Of a stretch of DNA of 64,000 nucleotides, positions 62,401 to 64,000 are shown piece by piece. The stretch spans positions 5,754,857 through 5,818,856 of the forward strand of contig OY725491.1 in the NCBI GenBank assembly GCA_963281255.1, given 5' to 3'. Numbering within the stretch: position 1 is the stretch's first letter; the number at the start of each line of letters is the position of its first letter. The notes under the pieces were generated by a model that was not told the DNA's origin, did not search any database, and was given only the letters and a program-made list of their open reading frames with translations. The position numbers were made by a program, and so were the translations under genes. Origin of the DNA: Aphrocallistes beatrix. Lineage: Eukaryota; Porifera; Hexactinellida; Sceptrulophora; Aphrocallistidae.

Positions 62401-64000
62401 ATATTATTTATACTTACCAGCACTACATGTTAACAGGACGATGTAGTTGCTAGAACAGAATGTCCCCACATGAAAATCACATTCCAACAGTTCAGTTTCG
62501 TTCCCGAGGCATATAACATCACTAATTACAGAATCTGAGTAGTAAGGGTATCTAAACCGGTATGCTCTTTCAGATGATACTGCAAATCTGTAACCAAGCT
62601 GTCTACAGGCTACGTCACTATCTGAGAAATCCCATCTCTCAAAACAGATGTCACTCCACTCAGTGTAATAAACTTGGAGCTTATCATCTGATAGCAACCT
62701 CAGTTGTCCAAGTTCTACAAAAGTTTTTATAAAAAGCTGAAAATCCTATCAAGAATAAATGTAAGATTTAAAGCTGTTTTTATAAGTACCTGTCGGCTTG
62801 CATTGTACAAGTACGATGTCCTCACTATTACATGTTTGAGGAGAAGATGAACAGATGCATAGAGACCTCTCATTGCCATTACAATCGAACACGCTATCGA
62901 ATATTGGATAATTCACTCCAGTGTTATTTCGAGACGTATCACTAATTGTTAGGACTTCTCCATATCCACTCTCACGACAGACAACTCTCGCTGTCTCCAT
63001 TGTAAATCCTTGCTTACAGATGTAGAAGTTGGCATGTCCATCGAAATATCTAACCGGCGTCAGTGCTTGGTCTCCATTGGCCAAAATTGACTCGCACTCT
63101 CCTATTAATGTTTCATAATCAATAAATATTAATAAAGGAATCGGAGTTTATTATTAAAAAACTTACTTATTTCACATATCAGTTTGACTTTGTAAAAACA
63201 GCTCGTAGTTGATACGAAGGGACAATCGAAGAGATTCAGCTCATTGCCTGTGCATTTCAAATACCGATTCCAATAAGTTTGATCATCTCTGAAGATGTCC
63301 CACGTTCGGAATGTTCTATATCCTTGTTGCTTGCATGCTACTAAGGCATCTTCGCGGGTGAAACTGCTTCCACAAACATATCTCCAACCATCAGAGTATA
63401 TTTCTAGATACTTTCCAATGCTAGTGCTGCGGAGTATGCCATTTGCTATAAAAAAAATATATTATGTATATCAATCTTTTTTCTCATTTTAAATTCACAA
63501 CTATCTGATGTGAGTAATTACCTGGTTGTCCGCATTGTACTTCTACGACTGATCCACTACTACAGGTTTGCTGGTATACTGAACAGTTGCAAAGAGATGG
63601 TTCATTTCCATAGCAAGAGTACTGGAGGGGATATATCTCTGTGTTAGGAGGTAATTCTAGATCGCTAACACTTCTATGAGCGATAGACATAGTATTGGAT
63701 GTCTCCCTACACACTACATCTGCATTCTCAGGAGTAAAACCATCGGCACAGAGGTAGAAACGCTTTTGGGCAATAAATAACTCAACAATGTCATAGTCTT
63801 CTGTTGCAGACTGAGCATGGACTTCACAGTCTCCTAAAAATTAAAAAATTTAAAACACGAAAATCAGAATGATTTAAGCTTCAATTAATATTTCATTGTA
63901 CAAACTAACCTCTGTTACAGAATAGTGTCACTTTTCCATAATCTCTGTAATAATGGAAATAGTTATGATTATACTTGTAATGGCATTTCGTAACGCTGTA
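50077..64000 (-). CDS. Gene E: giant SRCR adhesion GPCR, 5' end beyond the window
   Basis: Twenty-eight exons in view, 5' to 3': 64000-63910 (partial), 63833-63522, 63445-63167, 63101-62790, 62714-62418, 62346-62035, 61921-59432, 59348-59046, 58935-58624, 58551-58231, 58164-57853, 57758-57414, 57339-57040, 56953-56660, 56580-56266, 56172-55834, 55644-55333, 55259-54981, 54907-54599, 54480-54184, 54116-53808, 53743-53360, 53294-52708, 52595-52293, 52223-52101, 51991-51499, 51223-50606, 50492-50077. They hold 11364 coding bases, so at least 3787 residues, every junction in phase. The seven upstream SRCR modules repeat positions 9-15 of the 15-module unit and end in a Thr/Pro linker; a full 15-module unit follows, then a short Thr stalk, Ig, GAIN, GPS (HLT kept), seven helices and tail. 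No signal peptide or stop separates the units. Most introns are 60-100 bp. An unseen start inside the array is unlikely but cannot be excluded. Confidence 0.83.
50606..51223 (-). CDS. Gene E exon: TM4-TM7
   Basis: TRKVYPYLIPLGWGFPIFIP, SSHCFLSIIGGVMWAFVVP, ALVTGIFMTIVLGLPWLCLL, IVNSLMGIVFFLVVVIRNRE, then FRNSTESIAMKQ. More diverged than the C and D pair. Confidence 0.9.
51499..51991 (-). CDS. Gene E exon: GPS motif and TM1-TM3
   Basis: CVFLNGTDWVSDGL ... NCKSKHLTSFAVF: canonical HLT, but the second cysteine pair is missing as in B, C and D. TM1-TM3 follow, including YFNYCLSMLFATGTFGFGIQ. Confidence 0.9.
52101..52223 (-). CDS. Gene E exon: short GAIN exon
   Basis: 41 codons in phase 0-0, FASSIVKRGDISERGLE then GTDILTTALAGRTGTVNFDG. 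One codon shorter than in B, C and D. Confidence 0.85.
52293..52595 (-). CDS. Gene E exon: GAIN domain, central
   Basis: 101 codons with NALAISLGTLENFSRRLSEE, LIRIVVQNIMLDQN and SVSIRLSQRIARSL. Its donor is phase 0, matching both its own next exon and the first gene D exon. Confidence 0.87.
52708..53294 (-). CDS. Gene E exon: Ig domain and GAIN start
   Basis: Ig C2-like (ITCEAIGYPEPNVYWARG, GGRVFFCIAENSLGRD), then GAIN helices (DRIEDIMDDVNDADSVSDAL, SIAGLLSSVVEG). Confidence 0.88.
53360..53743 (-). CDS. Gene E SRCR module 15 (membrane-proximal unit) and short Thr stalk
   Basis: HGDIRLSNGNSGVLEVYLNE, WGYVCDDGWGTVESEIVCQQ, DDVECDGDESRLLEC, then about 25 residues of TTTTTP. Same ancestry as 59432-61921 but without its repeat expansion. 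Confidence 0.88.
53808..54116 (-). CDS. Gene E SRCR module 14 (eight-cysteine)
   Basis: DGCQSYAPNAVSYPQIVRYY, YYLCGDEFTYENADVVCREN, CTGEERSLCDCSS, KLQCNPP. Very close to 62035-62346. Confidence 0.88.
54184..54480 (-). CDS. Gene E SRCR module 13 (six-cysteine)
   Basis: ISGNKLQLYYYQWNDICYQR, SDVACRQLGYRFAISSERG, CNGNETALSECNY, VLLTCSAG. Close to 62418-62714. Confidence 0.88.
54599..54907 (-). CDS. Gene E SRCR module 12 (eight-cysteine)
   Basis: GDCDSVLVNEDIPTPVRYYD, YYICKKGFTKQTARVICREG, CNGNERSLCACSY, VQCKPTG. Close to 62790-63101. Confidence 0.88.
54981..55259 (-). CDS. Gene E SRCR module 11 (six-cysteine)
   Basis: GKYLEIYSDGWKHVCGSYF, DALVACRQQGYRTYRYW, CEGNETKLTDCPYRE, IKLVCET. Counterparts 19619-19903 and 63167-63445. 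Confidence 0.87.
55333..55644 (-). CDS. Gene E SRCR module 10 (eight-cysteine)
   Basis: EYYVDQQRFYICADGFTAEN, ADVVCRETSNTM, CYGNESSLCNCSV, IKVQCGKPG. Counterparts 21150-21461 and 63522-63833. Confidence 0.88.
55834..56172 (-). CDS. Gene E SRCR module 9 (six-cysteine)
   Basis: 113 codons with GGWSYICRNRFDLVDSNVAC, RQLGYTSVRYY, CRGHETSLLDCSY and a YYYRDYGKTVLYC end. The partial exon at 63910 carries the same YRDYGK end. Confidence 0.86.
56266..56580 (-). CDS. Gene E SRCR module 8 (eight-cysteine)
   Basis: EGCQSYIPDGHITHQPARYY, ENANIICRENGYKNGADS, YCQGDEASLCDCSR, AAIKCLAHG. Confidence 0.87.
56660..56953 (-). CDS. Gene E SRCR module 7 (six-cysteine)
   Basis: VRLSNETSGTLEIYKNGWRE, ASNVVCRYLGYRDALTYN, QCQGDESNILDCEY, IACRLG. 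Confidence 0.88.
57040..57339 (-). CDS. Gene E SRCR module 6 (eight-cysteine)
   Basis: DLQPVRYYSDGWYSLCADEF, AADIICKENHDSDAS, KCEGSESSVCACEK, VHIQCRSPS. Confidence 0.88.
57414..57758 (-). CDS. Gene E SRCR module 5 (six-cysteine, Tyr-rich loop)
   Basis: 115 codons. WRYVCDYAWNSYEADIACIS, then a loop of about 25 residues rich in Tyr (YYYKYFQYYYYYHY), then DCMGNETNILECAH. The same loop is poly-Tyr in genes A and B. Confidence 0.86.
57853..58164 (-). CDS. Gene E SRCR module 4 (eight-cysteine)
   Basis: EGCDVYSNDTQSSTQIAQIY, WFYICYDGFTPYDADVICRE, CNGNESSICSCES, VSVKCDNPG. Confidence 0.88.
58231..58551 (-). CDS. Gene E SRCR module 3 (six-cysteine)
   Basis: EYGAIRLTNRAEGILEAYIN, MDLACRELGYAKAKSFRR, TCDNNDTKISDCPH, YLVCQTG. 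Confidence 0.86.
58624..58935 (-). CDS. Gene E SRCR module 2 (eight-cysteine)
   Basis: DQCESHARNADYSSEIVQYF, WFYLCKDNFSEENAHVICYE, CRGNEASLCNCPL, VSVRCKRPG. Confidence 0.88.
59046..59348 (-). CDS. Gene E SRCR module 1 of the membrane-proximal unit (six-cysteine)
   Basis: NGRLRLTLGHEGLLEIYYDG, WGFVCDDHWDIRDSNVACRT, DVYCDGNETDILEC, YLDCSVG. Equivalent to the first module after the signal peptide in genes A and B, but here it follows the Thr/Pro linker exon across an 83-base intron in phase 1. Confidence 0.87.
59432..61921 (-). CDS. Gene E exon: SRCR module 15 of the distal unit plus giant Thr/Pro linker
   Basis: 830 codons. The first ~100 form a six-cysteine SRCR (NGDSGVLEVYLNEWGFVCDD, SEIVCRQLDLG, DDVNCNGDESRLLEC). 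About 730 low-complexity residues follow, mostly PTTTTTT heptads, ending in a basic coda (TKPTRSTKPTRTPKPTGDPG). Thr-rich segments of this kind are usually densely O-glycosylated and extended. Phase 1-1, so it can be spliced between SRCR units. Confidence 0.87.
59500..61621 (-). repeat. 21-bp tandem array encoding PTTTTTT
   Basis: On the order of 100 copies of a 21-base unit (plus strand GTAGTGGTTGTGGTGGTAGG type), with a few shortened or shifted units (PTTTTT, PTTT, one TTTTTTTTTTP). As 21 is divisible by 3, long open frames also appear in other frames on both strands; these are by-products. Two sub-blocks differ: mixed GTA/GTC/GTT variants up to about 60600, more uniform GTTGTTGTGGTGGTGGTGGG beyond. 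Confidence 0.93.
62035..62346 (-). CDS. Gene E distal-unit SRCR module 14 (eight-cysteine)
   Basis: GWYYLCGDDFTQENADVVCR, CNGDEVTLCDCASE, VVQVQCNRPG. Confidence 0.87.
62418..62714 (-). CDS. Gene E distal-unit SRCR module 13 (six-cysteine)
   Basis: LSDDKLQVYYTEWSDICFER, SDVACRQLGYRFAVSSERA, CLGNETELLECDF, LLTCSAG. Confidence 0.87.
62790..63101 (-). CDS. Gene E distal-unit SRCR module 12 (eight-cysteine)
   Basis: NGDQALTPVRYFDGHANFYI, TARVVCRESGYGEV, CNGNERSLCICSS, VQCKPTG. Confidence 0.87.
63167..63445 (-). CDS. Gene E distal-unit SRCR module 11 (six-cysteine)
   Basis: NGILRSTSIGKYLEIYSDGW, CGSSFTREDALVACKQQGYR, KCTGNELNLFDCPF, KLICEI. Confidence 0.86.
63522..63833 (-). CDS. Gene E distal-unit SRCR module 10 (eight-cysteine)
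   Basis: DCEVHAQSATEDYDIVELF, FYLCADGFTPENADVVCRET, CYGNEPSLCNCSV, VEVQCGQPG. Confidence 0.87.
63910..64000 (-). CDS. Gene E distal-unit SRCR module 9, 3' part only
   Basis: The last 30 codons before a GTTAGT donor: SVTKCHYKYNHNYFHYYRDY then GKVTLFCNR. Matches the end of 55834-56172. The window ends inside this exon. Confidence 0.8.

Overview
The window is animal nuclear DNA: AT-rich, with many short introns and every recognisable gene on the minus strand. Scavenger-receptor cysteine-rich (SRCR) arrays joined to adhesion-GPCR (aGPCR) membrane domains, introns of mostly 60-100 bp in the right half, and many small DNA-transposon remnants suggest a sponge (demosponge). That assignment is inference from gene content; no ribosomal or mitochondrial marker is present. 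All exon joins were read by eye from GT/AG borders (CT...AC on the plus strand) and checked for reading phase.

Layout from left to right, which is 3' to 5' for the genes. Gene A (48-5802) is the 5' part of an SRCR-aGPCR, with signal peptide and SRCR modules 1-5; the rest lies beyond base 1. Bases 5803-13439 hold receptor debris: a decayed tail exon, an orphan GAIN exon in inverted orientation, the last codons of a gene E-like tail, and an extra copy of promoter-proximal DNA, mixed with MITEs. Gene B (13440-31394) is a complete SRCR-aGPCR of about 2386 residues: signal peptide, 15 SRCR modules, Thr/Pro stalk, GAIN domain, GPS, seven-helix domain and a tyrosine-rich tail. Gene C (33791-42985) has a similar GPCR half but an unrelated ectodomain read as IgGFc-binding-like, TIG-like, AMOP, VWD, Sushi and Ig, about 1951 residues. 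A Helitron-like fragment lies at 44014-44563. Gene D (45683-48261) is a headless, frame-intact copy of gene C's last four exons. Gene E (50077 to beyond 64000) is a giant SRCR-aGPCR of at least 3787 residues in view, with one and a half 15-module units separated by a Thr/Pro linker of about 700 residues.

The SRCR ectodomains follow one plan. Fifteen single-exon modules, all bounded by phase-1 introns, alternate strictly between a six-cysteine type (odd positions) and an eight-cysteine type (even positions). The order matches position by position in genes A, B and E. A segmental duplication pairs about 48-8400 with about 24220-34500. Several MITE insertions are present in one copy only, giving filled and empty sites.

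The receptors are inferred to be cell-surface adhesion or recognition molecules: a long cysteine-rich ectodomain, a GAIN/GPS module (probably self-cleaving in B, D and E, probably not in C), a seven-helix transducer, and tails with NPxY and YxxV/L motifs. An allorecognition, aggregation or microbe-sensing role is a hypothesis. It is suggested by the description of an SRCR- and Sushi-containing putative aggregation receptor in the sponge Geodia.
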